Part shown: positions 51,569 to 60,839 of the stretch, piece by piece
How the letters are laid out: each line of letters opens with the position of its first letter
How positions within the stretch are numbered: position 1 is the stretch's first letter
Source of the DNA: Streptomyces sp. NBC_00377
GTDB taxonomy: Bacteria > Actinomycetota > Actinomycetes > Streptomycetales > Streptomycetaceae
Reading direction: 5' to 3'
Assembly (NCBI RefSeq): GCF_036075115.1
Contig: NZ_CP107958.1
Coordinates: 7,688,001 to 7,752,000, forward strand
DNA length: 64,000 bases
The notes under the pieces: generated by a model
Told to the model about the DNA's origin: nothing
Database searches by the model: none
Seen by the model: only the letters and a program-made list of their open reading frames with translations
Made by a program: the position numbers and the translations under genes

Positions 51569-52615
51569 CTAGTTCTGTGTCGGTGTCCCGTGCAGCCGTA
51601 CGGTGCTGAGGATCTGCATGATCGTGGCCTTGGGGAGTTCGTCCTTCACGCCCTTGGCCCCGTACAGGTTCCACGACACGTAGTCCCCGTTGGAGTTCTT
51701 GAAACCGAACGTGATCGCCTTGCCGTCGCTGTCGCACTTGCCCTTCTGGGGCGTGTTCGCCGACTGCGCCCAGGCGTAACTGCCCTTGACGCCCGAGGCG
51801 GTGGTGAAGGCGGTCGCCTTCTTGTCGAAGGTCAGGCTCTTCTTGTCCGGCTCGGTGTAGCCGCCGAAGACCCACCAGGCGGGCGTGTTGACAGCGATCT
51901 CGTCGGTGCTCTTGGCGCCTTCGGCGCCCTTGCTCCCGACCACGGCCAGGGCGGTGTCCTCGGTCTTGCCGTCCTTGTCGGAGTCCGTGGAGCACCACTT
52001 CGACTTGAGCTCGGCCGTACCCCCCTGAAGGATCCGGTCGTAGCCGTCGGACTTCGTCTTGTCCTCCCACTCGAACCCCTGGCTGAGGCTCGGCGACTGC
52101 ACCTCCCAGTCCGCCGGCACGTCGAAGGCGATGCCCCACTTGGGGTTCACCACGACCTTCCAGCCGGCGACGGTCGGCTTCTCGGTCTCGTTGCTGCGCG
52201 GGTTGTCGTCCGTGCCGGCCGACGAAGACGCGGAAGCCGAGGCGGAGCCTGACGAGGAGACCGTGGGGCTCGCGCTGCCCTTGCTCACGTCTGCCGGGTC
52301 GTCGTCGCCGCCCAGCACCAGGAACCCGGTGACACCGGCGGCCACGACGACGGCGGAGGCCGCGATGACCGCGACCAGCTTCGTCCGGTTGCCACCGCCC
52401 GTGCCGCCCCCGCCGGGCGGAGGTGTGGGCGCGCCCGCGGGTGACGGGGCGCCCCACTGCGGCTGCTGCACATAGGGGTTGGGCTGGGGGCCGGGCTGCT
52501 GCTGATATCCGGGTTGCTGGTACGGATTCGGCTGCTGGTATCCCGGCTGCTGGTACGGATTGTTCTGCGCCTGCGGGTTCTGCTCTCCCCCGGGCGGCTG
52601 CTGTCCTGGCCACAT
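51569..52615 (-). CDS. Pro/Gln/Tyr-rich membrane-anchored protein
   Basis: About 348 aa. Residues 1-70 are a low-complexity cytosolic tail with repeats of 'NPYQQPGYQQ'. One membrane helix ('LVAVIAASAVVVAAGVTGFL', about 80-102) follows. The external part begins with a Ser/Ala-rich stalk and ends in a 200-residue domain containing 'WKVVVNPKWGIAFDVPADWE', 'WCSTDSDKDGKTEDTALAV' and 'KCDSDGKAITFGFKNSNGDY' (two conserved Cys). Similar architecture is common in streptomycete proteins of unknown function. ATG 52615 (MWPGQQPP) used. Confidence 0.75.
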   Translation of the reverse strand: MWPGQQPPGGEQNPQAQNNPYQQPGYQQPNPYQQPGYQQQPGPQPNPYVQQPQWGAPSPAGAPTPPPGGGGTGGGNRTKLVAVIAASAVVVAAGVTGFLVLGGDDDPADVSKGSASPTVSSSGSASASASSSAGTDDNPRSNETEKPTVAGWKVVVNPKWGIAFDVPADWEVQSPSLSQGFEWEDKTKSDGYDRILQGGTAELKSKWCSTDSDKDGKTEDTALAVVGSKGAEGAKSTDEIAVNTPAWWVFGGYTEPDKKSLTFDKKATAFTTASGVKGSYAWAQSANTPQKGKCDSDGKAITFGFKNSNGDYVSWNLYGAKGVKDELPKATIMQILSTVRLHGTPTQN

Positions 52616-52870
52616 GGCCAGAAACACTAGTGCCGCCCGGGACACGATGCGGTCACCGCCCCTTGTCAGGGACGTACCGAATCGGGATTTCCGCCGGCCG
52701 GGACGGGCTGACGGTGTCCGTGATCCGACGTATGCGCCGGATTGCGGTGACCGGTCCCTCGTCGCCCAAAGCGTGGGTCGCACACGTTCCGGGTCGTCCT
52801 CGCGGCCGGTGTGCGGGGCTGGTCACACCGGTCTGGCCAGTCGAAGCTACTCACAGGTAACATCGATTTC

Positions 52871-53323
52871 ATGAGCGCAGACCAGATGTCCATCGGCGAG
52901 ATGCTCGCCGCCACGGTGCCCATGGCCCGGACCCTGCACCTCGAGTTCCTCGAGGCCGGTCCGGAGAAGGCCGTGGTCGCCCTGCCCGACCAGGGCGAGT
53001 TCCACAACCACGTGGGCGGGCCGCACGCCGGGGCGATGTTCACGCTCGGGGAGTCCGCCAGCGGCGCGATCGTCCTCGCCGCGTTCGGCGACCAGCTCGG
53101 CCGCGCCGTGCCGCTGGCCGTCGGCGCCGAGATCACCTACCGGAAGCTGGCCATGGGCGCCGTCACGGCTACCGCCACCCTCGGCCGCCCGGCCGCCGAG
53201 GTCGTCGCGCAACTCGACGCGGGGGAGCGGCCGGAGTTCCCCGTGACGATCGAGATCCGGCGCGCCGACGGGGCCGTGACGGGTGAGATGACGGTGATCT
53301 GGACCCTGCGCCCCAACGGCTGA
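52871..53323 (+). CDS. hot-dog-fold thioesterase (DUF4442/PaaI type)
   Basis: 150 aa. 'HNHVGGPHAGAMFTLGESAS' and 'LAVGAEITYRKLAMGAVTAT' fit the hot-dog fold of PaaI/DUF4442 proteins; 'HVGGPHAGA' is where the catalytic Asn/Asp and backbone oxyanion helix lie. Probable acyl-CoA thioesterase with unknown acyl chain. AGG at 52855 precedes ATG 52871. Confidence 0.82.
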   Translation: MSADQMSIGEMLAATVPMARTLHLEFLEAGPEKAVVALPDQGEFHNHVGGPHAGAMFTLGESASGAIVLAAFGDQLGRAVPLAVGAEITYRKLAMGAVTATATLGRPAAEVVAQLDAGERPEFPVTIEIRRADGAVTGEMTVIWTLRPNG

Positions 53324-53548
53324 GCGGCCGCCGTACGAAGGCGCGCCCCGCGATCACACCCGTCGCCGCCCCTGCCGGTCCGTCAGGCGCCACCGCCGGT
53401 CCGGTGATGCCGACGCGGTGCCGCGCGTGCGGCATGGACGGCGCGACAGCGCGCCGGCGTGCCGTGGACTCCTTGGCCGCGACGGGCGTCGGCGGAGGCA
53501 GGGAACAGTCCGCACACCCGGCGCCGGGCGGGTGCCGTCGGGCGCCCG

Positions 53549-54538
53549 TCAGGCCGCCAGCCGATCGCCGGCCGCTTCGCCGGCCGCGTTGCCGTCCGTG
53601 GCTCCGTCCGTGTCCTTCTCCGGGTCCTCCTTTGCCCCGCCGGTTTCCAGGTCCGCCACGAACTCCTTGAGCCAGGCGACGAACTCCGGTCCCAGGTCGC
53701 GCCGGTCGCAGGCCAGACGGACGACCGTGCGCAGGTAGTCCGCCTTGTCGCCCGTGTCGTAGCGACGACCGGAGAAGACCACGCCGTGCACCGTGCCGGC
53801 CGCCGCAAGCTCCTGGAGGGCGTCGGTGAGCTGGATCTCGCCGCCGCGCCCGGGCCCGGTGCGCTCCAGGACGCCGAAGACGGCCGGGTCGAGGACGTAC
53901 CGCCCGATGACCGCGTACCGGCTCGGGGCGTCCTCGGGGGCGGGCTTCTCCACCAGGCCGGTGACACGCACCACCCCGTCCTCGCCGGACGGCTCCACGG
54001 CCGCGCAGCCGTAGAGGTGGACCTGCTCGGGCGGGACCTCCATGAGGGCCACCACACTGCCGGCGTACCGCTCGCGGATCTCGAGCATCCTGCTGAGGAG
54101 CGTCTCCCGGGGGTCGATGAGGTCGTCGCCGAGCAGCACCGCGAACGGCTGGTCGCCGACGTGGTTGCGGGCGCACAGCACCGCGTGACCGAGGCCCAGC
54201 GGGTCGCCCTGGCGGATGTGGTGGATGTCGGCGAGCCGGGCGGGGTCGCGCACGGCGTCCAGCCGCACGGTGTCGCCCTTGGCGGCGAGCGCCTGCTCGA
54301 GCTCGAAGGCGTGGTCGAAGTGGTCCTCGATGGCCCGTTTGCGGCGGCCCGTGACCATCAGGACGTCGTCGAGACCGGCGGCGGCCGCCTCTTCGACGAC
54401 GTACTGGATGGCCGGCTTGTCGACCACCGGCAGCATCTCCTTCGGCGTCGCCTTGGTGGCCGGCAGGAATCGGGTGCCGAGGCCGGCGGCCGGGACGACC
54501 GCCTTGCGGACACGGGGTGCGGAGTGGGGGGCGCTCAT
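53549..54538 (-). CDS. galU: UTP-glucose-1-phosphate uridylyltransferase
   Basis: 329 aa. 'KAVVPAAGLGTRFLPATKAT' is the nucleotide-binding signature, 'KEMLPVVDKPAIQYVVEEA' follows, and 'GLGHAVLCARNHVGDQPFAV' and 'LLGDDLI' are the GalU metal-site region. It makes UDP-glucose for wall polysaccharides, trehalose and glycosylation. The C-terminus carries about 35 Asp/Glu/Gly/Ala-rich extra residues. ATG 54538 is the only sensible start. The 225 bases downstream hold no supported gene. Confidence 0.92.
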   Translation of the reverse strand: MSAPHSAPRVRKAVVPAAGLGTRFLPATKATPKEMLPVVDKPAIQYVVEEAAAAGLDDVLMVTGRRKRAIEDHFDHAFELEQALAAKGDTVRLDAVRDPARLADIHHIRQGDPLGLGHAVLCARNHVGDQPFAVLLGDDLIDPRETLLSRMLEIRERYAGSVVALMEVPPEQVHLYGCAAVEPSGEDGVVRVTGLVEKPAPEDAPSRYAVIGRYVLDPAVFGVLERTGPGRGGEIQLTDALQELAAAGTVHGVVFSGRRYDTGDKADYLRTVVRLACDRRDLGPEFVAWLKEFVADLETGGAKEDPEKDTDGATDGNAAGEAAGDRLAA

Positions 54539-54954
54539 GCGGATCAGGGTGACCCGCCGGGATGGGAGTACCCCGGGAGTGACCTCTGAGATTCCTGTGG
54601 ACCGTCCGGGCGCCGGCACCGGCACCGGCAACGGCGGCGTCGCCCGTCCTCGAAGTCGCAGATTCCTGTGTCATCCGGCTTTGCGTGTACACGAGTTGAG
54701 TCCGGAGGCCGGGCGGCTTTCGAATGCGGGTGCGGATACCGCCGGTAACTTATCTGAAATTCCCGCACTTTGAACTTGGGTCACTCGAACTGCTTGTTTC
54801 ATGTGAGACCTGTGTGCGAAGGTGAGCCTCCCCTTACGGATGGACCGGATCAGGCCAACGTGCCTGGTCAGGCCAAAGGTACGCACCAATCCGGCACCGC
54901 TTTCCGACACCGTGCTTTTCCGTGCCGTTCGTTGGCTTGGAAGGAAATGGTTCC
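54539..54954. other. 416-base divergent promoter region
   Basis: No gene. AGATTCCTGTG occurs twice as a direct repeat (54589-54599 and 54660-54670), upstream of galU, which may be a regulator site. The right half is less GC-rich and probably carries the promoter of the lectin-domain gene. Confidence 0.4.
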
Positions 54955-56850
54955 GTGCAATCCCCCAACCCCCCACGCCCGCCCCACCCGCCCCGCCCCG
55001 GCTGGACCCCCGGCGATTCCGATCCCCAACTCGCCGCCCGGCTGGCCGACCGGCCCGCCCACGGAGACGCACGGGCCGGCGCGGTCGCCCTGCTCTTCGC
55101 CCGCCACTGGCGCGCGGCCCACGCCTACGCCACCGTCTGCCTCGCAGGCACCGAGGACACGGCCCGACTCGTGGCCGCCGCCGCGTTCCACGAGGTGCTC
55201 GGCAAGCTCACGGACGGACGTACCGGCGGCGCCCTGCGTCCCCAACTCCTCGTAGCCGTACGGGAGACGGTCCGGGAATGGGCCGGCGCCGACGGAGTGG
55301 CCGACGTTCTGCCGGAGCTCCGCAAAACCGTCGGAGGCCGCGGACTGCGCGCCGCGCGGCCGGTGACCGCGGAAAGGCGGCAACTCGCCGAGCGGTCTTT
55401 CCAGTCGCTTCCGGCCGCCTCCCAATGCCTCTTGTGGCACACCGAGGTGGAGGCGGAACCCATAACCGTACCGGCCGGTCTGTCCGGTGTGGACGTCATC
55501 AGTGCGACGGCAGCACTGGAACAGGCGCGGCAACAATTCCGGGCGGGCTGTGTCCGTGCCCACCGCGAACTCGCGCCCACGAGCGAATGCCGCTTCTACA
55601 ACCGTCTCCTCGACATTCCCCTGCGCCGCGGCGGAACCCTGCTCCCCGATGTGCGGCAGCATCTCGCGCACTGCCGCTTCTGCCGGCACGCCGCCGAACA
55701 GCTCAGCCATTTCGACGACGGACTGGACGTGCTGCTCGCCGAGACCGTGCTCGGCTGGGGAGCCCGCCGCTACCTCGACTCGCGCCCCGGGCGCAGGGCC
55801 GCGGCCGACGCGCCGGCCCGGCCCGCCGCGGAACGCCCGCCCGTCGCGAACGGCCGGCACCGCACCACCTCCGCGGGACTGCTGGACCTGCCGGGCCGAC
55901 GGCACAAAGCCGTGCTGGTGGGCGTGGGCCTGGCCTCCCTCGCCCTGGTCGCGACCGTGTTCGCGGCCAGGAGCTGGTCCGACGGCAACGGTGTCCCCGC
56001 TCCCGGGGCCACCTGGGGCGCGCCCGTCGGCGGGGCCGGCACCTCGGCCACCGGCGCACGGGGCCCGGCCGGCGGCCCCGGCCACCCCTCGCCCTCCGGA
56101 TCGCCGTCGGCCGCCTCCGCGTCCCGGTCCGCCGAGGTCGCGCACGGCACGCTGCGCAGCCCGGACACGGACCTCTGCCTCGAACCCGCCGGTGGCCGAG
56201 CCCGGGCCGGTGCGGCGATGGTGCTCGCGGGGTGCTCGCAGGCCGCGGCCCAGCAGTGGTCGTACGAGGAGGACGGGCTGCTGCGCAGCGCGGCCGACCC
56301 GACGCTCTGCCTGGCGGCCGACCCGGGGCGACGGACGACCGCACTGGTCAACTGCCTGGTGCACGCGGGCGAGACGTTCTTCGACCTGACGGTCCGTGGC
56401 GAGCTCCTGCTGCGCCGGGACGACACTCTGGTCGTCGCTCCCGCAGCCGGTGAGCGCGGCGCGCCCGCGGTCGTCGCCGAGCGGGACGGTTCCGGCGGTC
56501 AGCGGTGGGTGTTCGACACCGCCGGCGGAGCGCCCGGGGCGCCTGGTCCGGAGCTGCGGAATCCGGCGGCTCCGGCCGCTCCCGGCACACCCGGCGCCCC
56601 CGGCGTCCCGGCGCCGCGCGGCGACCGGCGCCTCGTCCCCGACGCCGATCCGGCGCCTGCCGGAACCGCTCCGGCCGTACCGGAGTCCGGGACGAGGGTG
56701 GCGCAGGTGCAGTGCTGCGACCGGCCCGCCGACCCGGCCGGGCCGACGTTCCCGGCCACGCTCCTCGATGCCCTCCCGGCGGCGCCCGCCCAGGTGTCCG
56801 ACGCGCTGGGGAACGTCGTCACGGACGTGACGAAGCCCCTCGGCGGCTGA
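54955..56850 (+). CDS. sigma-like domain / zinc-finger / membrane helix / ricin-type lectin fusion
   Basis: About 631 aa. Residues 30-240 look like a degenerate ECF sigma factor (region-4-like 'SFQSLPAASQCLLWHTEVEA'). Then a zinc-finger anti-sigma motif 'VRQHLAHCRFCRHAAEQL' (H-x3-C-x2-C), a linker, one membrane helix ('AVLVGVGLASLALVATVFAA', about 325-345), a Ser/Gly stalk, and a beta-trefoil lectin with 'QQWSYEEDGLL' and 'GQRWVFDT' QxW motifs. The topology puts the sigma-like part inside and the lectin outside. A glycan signal relayed to a tethered sigma-like domain is inferred. GTG 54955 follows GGAAGGAAAT. Confidence 0.78.
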   Translation: MQSPNPPRPPHPPRPGWTPGDSDPQLAARLADRPAHGDARAGAVALLFARHWRAAHAYATVCLAGTEDTARLVAAAAFHEVLGKLTDGRTGGALRPQLLVAVRETVREWAGADGVADVLPELRKTVGGRGLRAARPVTAERRQLAERSFQSLPAASQCLLWHTEVEAEPITVPAGLSGVDVISATAALEQARQQFRAGCVRAHRELAPTSECRFYNRLLDIPLRRGGTLLPDVRQHLAHCRFCRHAAEQLSHFDDGLDVLLAETVLGWGARRYLDSRPGRRAAADAPARPAAERPPVANGRHRTTSAGLLDLPGRRHKAVLVGVGLASLALVATVFAARSWSDGNGVPAPGATWGAPVGGAGTSATGARGPAGGPGHPSPSGSPSAASASRSAEVAHGTLRSPDTDLCLEPAGGRARAGAAMVLAGCSQAAAQQWSYEEDGLLRSAADPTLCLAADPGRRTTALVNCLVHAGETFFDLTVRGELLLRRDDTLVVAPAAGERGAPAVVAERDGSGGQRWVFDTAGGAPGAPGPELRNPAAPAAPGTPGAPGVPAPRGDRRLVPDADPAPAGTAPAVPESGTRVAQVQCCDRPADPAGPTFPATLLDALPAAPAQVSDALGNVVTDVTKPLGG

Positions 56851-57008
56851 GCCGCACAGCCGACGGATCGGGGAGCCGACGAAGCCGGGAGCCGGGAGCC
56901 GGGAGCCGGGGGAGGAGCGCACGGGAAGAGGAACGTGCCAGGAGCCGACGCAGGGGCCGCACGAGGGGAGCGGCCCCTGCGTCCTCGTCGTGCGGACGGC
57001 CACCCGGG

Positions 57009-57422
57009 TCACGACGTGCAGAGGTCCCTCAGCTCCGAGGCCGCCCTGTCGATCCCGGCGGAGTCGGGCCGCCCGCCGGCGAGGACGTCCCGGTTGTAGT
57101 CCTCCACGTCCTGCCGCAGGTCGTCGACCGCACGGTCGACCTTGCCGGCGTCGGCGTCGCTCTCGGCCGCCCAGTCGTGGATCCGGTCCAGGTTCCTCTG
57201 GATGGCGTCGACGGAGTCCCCGGTCCTCGACGGGTCCCCGACGGCGTCCGCGCCGGCCCTGTTGATCGCCGTGATGCTGTCCGTGAGGTCGTCGGCGTTC
57301 GCGACGCAGTCGACGGAGTCGTCGAACTCGCAGCCGGTGAGGAGGCCGGCGGTCAGCGCGAAGACTGCCGCTGCGGTGGCGACGGCGGCGGCACGGCGTC
57401 CGCGTCGGTGGGGCACGGCCAT
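57009..57422 (-). CDS. small helical lipoprotein
   Basis: 137 aa. A Tat-like or Sec signal with Arg cluster 'PHRRGRRAAAVATAAA' ends in lipobox 'LLTGC'. The mature part is acidic and helical: 'DDSVDCVANADDLTDSITAI', 'NLDRIHDWAAESDADAGKVD', and a final 'ELRDLCTS'. Two Cys may form a disulfide. Surface lipoprotein of unknown role. GGGACC is upstream; a 24-bp palindrome lies 97 bases before its start. Confidence 0.75.
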   Translation of the reverse strand: MAVPHRRGRRAAAVATAAAVFALTAGLLTGCEFDDSVDCVANADDLTDSITAINRAGADAVGDPSRTGDSVDAIQRNLDRIHDWAAESDADAGKVDRAVDDLRQDVEDYNRDVLAGGRPDSAGIDRAASELRDLCTS

Positions 57423-57518
57423 GGGAGGTCCCTTCGGAAACGGTGGGGCACGGCGGGTTCGTCCTCCACCACGATCACGTCGCGGGGCCGCCGTCACGAG
57501 GGACCGGGCCCCCGGATC

Positions 57519-57542
57519 CGTGGTGTAGCCGGCTACACCACG
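57519..57542. promoter_or_regulatory. 24-bp perfect palindrome
   Basis: CGTGGTGTAGCC followed directly by GGCTACACCACG, perfectly symmetric with no spacer. It lies in the 252-base gap between the lipoprotein (minus) and DedA (plus) genes, 97 and 133 bases from their starts. The shape fits a dimeric repressor site rather than a terminator. Confidence 0.6.
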
Positions 57543-57674
57543 CAACCGGGCGGGGCCGGGCGACCCGGTAGGCTTCCCGGGTAGGCGAGGGGGCCGCCAC
57601 CCGGCGGAGGCCGCCTTCGGCGGCGGCCGGCGGTGCGAGGCCGGCCCAGGGACGTCAAACGGGAGGAACCCGCG

Positions 57675-58325
57675 GTGCACGTGCAGGAATGGCTCGACAC
57701 GGTGCCCGCGGCCGCCGTCTACGCGGTGGTCGGCCTGGTCATCGGACTCGAGAGCCTCGGCATCCCGCTGCCGGGCGAGATCGTCCTGGTCTCGGCCGCG
57801 TTGCTGTCCTCACAGCACGGCGGGATCAACCCCGTGGTCCTCGGCGCGTGCGCCACCGCGGGCGCCGTCGTCGGCGACTCCATCGGCTACGCCATCGGCC
57901 GCAAGGGCGGACGCCCGCTGCTCGCCTGGCTCGGCGCGAAGTTCCCCAGGCACTTCAGTGAAGGGCACATCGCCACCGCCGAGCGGTCCTTCGAGAAGTG
58001 GGGCATGTGGGCCGTGTTCTTCGGCCGCTTCGTCGCCCTGCTGCGGATCTTCGCCGGCCCGCTCGCGGGCGTGCTGCACATGCCGTACTGGAAGTTCCTG
58101 ACCGCCAACGTCCTCGGCGGCATCGCGTGGGCGGGCGGCACGACGGCCGTCATCTACTACGTGGGCGTCGTCGCGGAGTCCTGGCTGAAGAAGTTCTCCT
58201 ACCTGGGCCTCGTGGTGGCGGTGCTGATCGGCCTGACGTCGATGCTGATCATCAAGCGCAAGGCGAAGAAGATGCAGAGCACTCCGCGAGAGACCGAACC
58301 GGAGCCGGTGCCCGCCGCCGACTAG
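57675..58325 (+). CDS. DedA-family membrane protein
   Basis: 216 aa. 'LESLGIPLPGEIVLVSAALL' (the E-x-PxPGE motif), 'GDSIGYAIGRKGGR', 'FFGRFVALLRIFAGPLAGVL' (the FGRF-R motif) and 'KFLTANVLGGIAWAG' are DedA hallmarks. DedA proteins are undecaprenyl-phosphate or phospholipid flippases needed for proton-motive-force homeostasis. GGGAGGAA at 57661-57668 supports GTG 57675. The divergent lipoprotein may be co-regulated through the palindrome. Confidence 0.88.
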   Translation: MHVQEWLDTVPAAAVYAVVGLVIGLESLGIPLPGEIVLVSAALLSSQHGGINPVVLGACATAGAVVGDSIGYAIGRKGGRPLLAWLGAKFPRHFSEGHIATAERSFEKWGMWAVFFGRFVALLRIFAGPLAGVLHMPYWKFLTANVLGGIAWAGGTTAVIYYVGVVAESWLKKFSYLGLVVAVLIGLTSMLIIKRKAKKMQSTPRETEPEPVPAAD

Positions 58326-58408
58326 CCGCAGGGCACGACCGAGAGGTGGCCCGTCCCGCCCGCGCGGCGGAGCACCGTGTCACACCCCCGCGGCCGAGGG
58401 CGCCGCGC

Positions 58409-58936
58409 CTACTCGTGGATCTCCGAGTGGGCCTTCGCCAGGTCCGCGTACAGCGTGCCGTTCAGGGTCACGCCCTGCCGCTCCTCCTCGCTCAACTCCC
58501 GCCTCACCTTGGCGGGCACCCCCGCCACCAGCGACCCCGGCGGGACCTCCATCCCCTGGGGCACGAGCGCCTGCGCGGCGACCAGCGAACCCGCCCCGAT
58601 CACCGCCCCGTTGAGGACCGTCGCCCCCATCCCGATGAGGCAGTCGTCGCCGACCGTCGCCCCGTGCACCACGGCGTTGTGGCCGACGGACACCCGCTCC
58701 CCGATCGTCACGGGAAAGCCGGGGTCGGCGTGCAGCGTCACGTTGTCCTGGATGTTGGCGTCCGCCCGGACGGTGATCCGCTCCACATCGCCCCGGACGA
58801 CGGCCCCGTACCAGAGGCTCGCGCCCGCCTCCAGCGTCACGTCCCCGATCACCGAGGCGGTCGGCGCCACGAACGCCCCCGCGTCGACCTTCGGTTCCCT
58901 GCCGCCGATGCCCACGATCAGCGCCCTGTGCGTCAT
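58409..58936 (-). CDS. gamma-class carbonic anhydrase-like hexapeptide protein
   Basis: 175 aa left-handed beta-helix. 'ASLWYGAVVRGDVERITVRA' and 'IQDNVTLHADPGFPVTIGER' are typical, and the zinc histidines fall in 'NVTLHADPG' and 'VSVGHNAVVHGATVGDD'. Gamma carbonic anhydrase/YrdA-type proteins may hydrate CO2 or act as other zinc enzymes. GAGGAG is six bases before ATG 58936. Convergent with DedA. Confidence 0.87.
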   Translation of the reverse strand: MTHRALIVGIGGREPKVDAGAFVAPTASVIGDVTLEAGASLWYGAVVRGDVERITVRADANIQDNVTLHADPGFPVTIGERVSVGHNAVVHGATVGDDCLIGMGATVLNGAVIGAGSLVAAQALVPQGMEVPPGSLVAGVPAKVRRELSEEERQGVTLNGTLYADLAKAHSEIHE

Positions 58937-59044
58937 CACCGTCTCCTCGTGTCGGTCGTATGCCCGCACCGTACGCCACGGGTGGGGCGAAGATCACAGG
59001 GCCGCGGGCCCATGGCCGCACCGCGCGCTGAGTACGGTGAGCGG

Positions 59045-59803
59045 GTGCCGAAGCCCTGGAACACGTTCTCATCATGGCGGCGCCGACAGGTGCAGCGCGC
59101 CGTCCACGCGGGCTGGGCCTGGGTCCAGCGCACGGGCTCCGTCACCGCCGAGCATCCCGGACGCTTCCGCTTCGGTTCGATGGGCCGGGGCACCCGGCTG
59201 GCCTTCCCGCTCGGCACGGTCTTCGGGGAGCCCTGGATCCACCTCGGCGCCCACTGCATCGTCGGCGAGCAGGTCACCCTGACCGCCGGCCTGATGCCCG
59301 ACCTGGACCTCGGACCCGACCCGATCCTGCGCCTCGGCGACGGCGTGGTGCTCGGCCGGGGCAGCCATGTCATCGCCGACACGACGGTCACCATCGGCAG
59401 CGACTGCTACTTCGGTCCGTACGTGTACGTCACGTCCACGAACCACTCCTACGACGATCCGCACGAGCCCATCGGCAAGCAGTGGCCCCGCATGGAGCCC
59501 GTCGAGATCGGCCCGGGGTGCTGGATCGGCACGGGCGCCGTGATCCTGCCGGGCGCGCGGATCGGACGCAACGTCGTCGTCGCGGCCGGGGCGGTGGTGC
59601 GCGGCACGGTCCCGGACCACGCCGTCGTCGCGGGGGCGCCCGCCAAGGTCGTACGGCGCTGGACGCCCGCCGAGGGCTGGCAGCCGCCGCTGCGCACCCC
59701 GGCGCCGGTGCCGATCCCGGACGGGGTCACCTCGGACCAGCTGGTCGCACTGTCGGGACTGGACGAGGAGACGGCGGCCGCGCTGGCCCGGCTGGAGCCG
59801 TAG
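59045..59803 (+). CDS. hexapeptide-repeat acyltransferase
   Basis: 252 aa. The left-handed beta-helix runs from 'FPLGTVFGEPWIHLGAHCIV' to 'AVILPGARIGRNVVVAAGAV' with the catalytic-type His in 'TSTNHSYDDP'. 'GAPAKVVRRW' is the closing motif of LbH acyltransferases (sugar or antibiotic acetyltransferase group). The N-terminal 45 residues are Trp/Arg-rich and the last 45 form a small helical domain. The GTG start is 109 bases from the divergent carbonic anhydrase start. Acyl acceptor unknown. Confidence 0.82.
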   Translation: MPKPWNTFSSWRRRQVQRAVHAGWAWVQRTGSVTAEHPGRFRFGSMGRGTRLAFPLGTVFGEPWIHLGAHCIVGEQVTLTAGLMPDLDLGPDPILRLGDGVVLGRGSHVIADTTVTIGSDCYFGPYVYVTSTNHSYDDPHEPIGKQWPRMEPVEIGPGCWIGTGAVILPGARIGRNVVVAAGAVVRGTVPDHAVVAGAPAKVVRRWTPAEGWQPPLRTPAPVPIPDGVTSDQLVALSGLDEETAAALARLEP

Positions 59804-59839
59804 CGTCGCTCGGGCGGATCACGAGGGACGTGGCCCCTG

Positions 59840-60697
59840 TCACCCCGCCGCCAGCAGCAGCGTGCCCACCAGGGCCAGTCCCGCGCCCGCCGCCTGGACC
59901 GCGCGCAGCCGCTCCCGCAGGAATCCGCGCGCGGCGAGGGCGGTCACCACGGGATAGAGCGAGGCGAGCACGGCGGCCACCGTGACCGGGCCGTGCTGGG
60001 CGGCGACGGCGTAGGTGCCGTTGGCTGCGACATCGGCACACCCGACGAACCCGTAGGCCGGCAGCGAGGTCCACGACAGCCCGCCCTCGGGAAGCGCGGG
60101 CGACCCCCGCCGGACGGCGACGTACAACGCCGCACCTCCTGCGGCCACGTTGGTCACGCGCTGCACGAACAGGGCGAGGAACAGGCCGGTGACCGTCGTG
60201 GACGCCTCGGTGATCAGGACGAAGACCGTGCCGAAGCCGAGCGCCGCGACGAGCGTGAGCAGGACGGCCCGCCGCTGCACGGGGGCGCTCCTCAGCTGCG
60301 GGCCGCCCGCCAGGACGACGCCGACCACCGCGACCGCGATGCCCGCGACCTGGACGAGCCCCGGCCGCTCGCCGAGGATCAGCCCGACGGAGACCGGCAC
60401 GGCCACGCTCAGGGTGGCCAGCGGGGAGACGACTCCCATGGGGCCGAGCGCCAGCGCCTGGTAGAAGGACAGCAGGGCGACCGGGCCCACCAGCCCGGCC
60501 GCGACCGCGAACCACAGGCGGGGACCGGTCTCGCTCCAGCCGCCGGTGGCGACGACGATCGCACCGAGGGCGGCTGCCGCGATCGACTGCGACACGACGA
60601 CCACGGTGAGTGCCGGGACCCGACGGGTGAGCAGCCCGCCGCCGAAGTCCGCCAGTCCCCACAGAAGGCTGGTGGCCAGGGCGAAGAGTGCTGTCAC
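59840..60697 (-). CDS. EamA/DMT-family transporter (fourth)
   Basis: 285 aa, ten helices in two EamA repeats: 'LFALATSLLWGLADFGGGLL' at the start and 'LTLVAALGFGTVFVLITEAS' in the second half. Predicted exporter. GAGGGA lies four bases before GTG 60697. It is divergent from an XRE-cupin regulator, with a 10-bp minisatellite in between; this regulator probably controls it, as the LysR does for the third EamA gene. Confidence 0.85.
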   Translation of the reverse strand: MTALFALATSLLWGLADFGGGLLTRRVPALTVVVVSQSIAAAALGAIVVATGGWSETGPRLWFAVAAGLVGPVALLSFYQALALGPMGVVSPLATLSVAVPVSVGLILGERPGLVQVAGIAVAVVGVVLAGGPQLRSAPVQRRAVLLTLVAALGFGTVFVLITEASTTVTGLFLALFVQRVTNVAAGGAALYVAVRRGSPALPEGGLSWTSLPAYGFVGCADVAANGTYAVAAQHGPVTVAAVLASLYPVVTALAARGFLRERLRAVQAAGAGLALVGTLLLAAG

Positions 60698-60839
60698 GGG
60701 GTCCCTCGCAGTACAGTTCGTTGCACGATCGGGTGCACCACACGGTAGTGCAGGAAACTGAACCCTGTCATCCAGGATATTGAACTCCGGAAGGGCTGGA
60801 ACCAGCCGGGAACCCGCTGTAACCCATTGAGGGCGGAGG

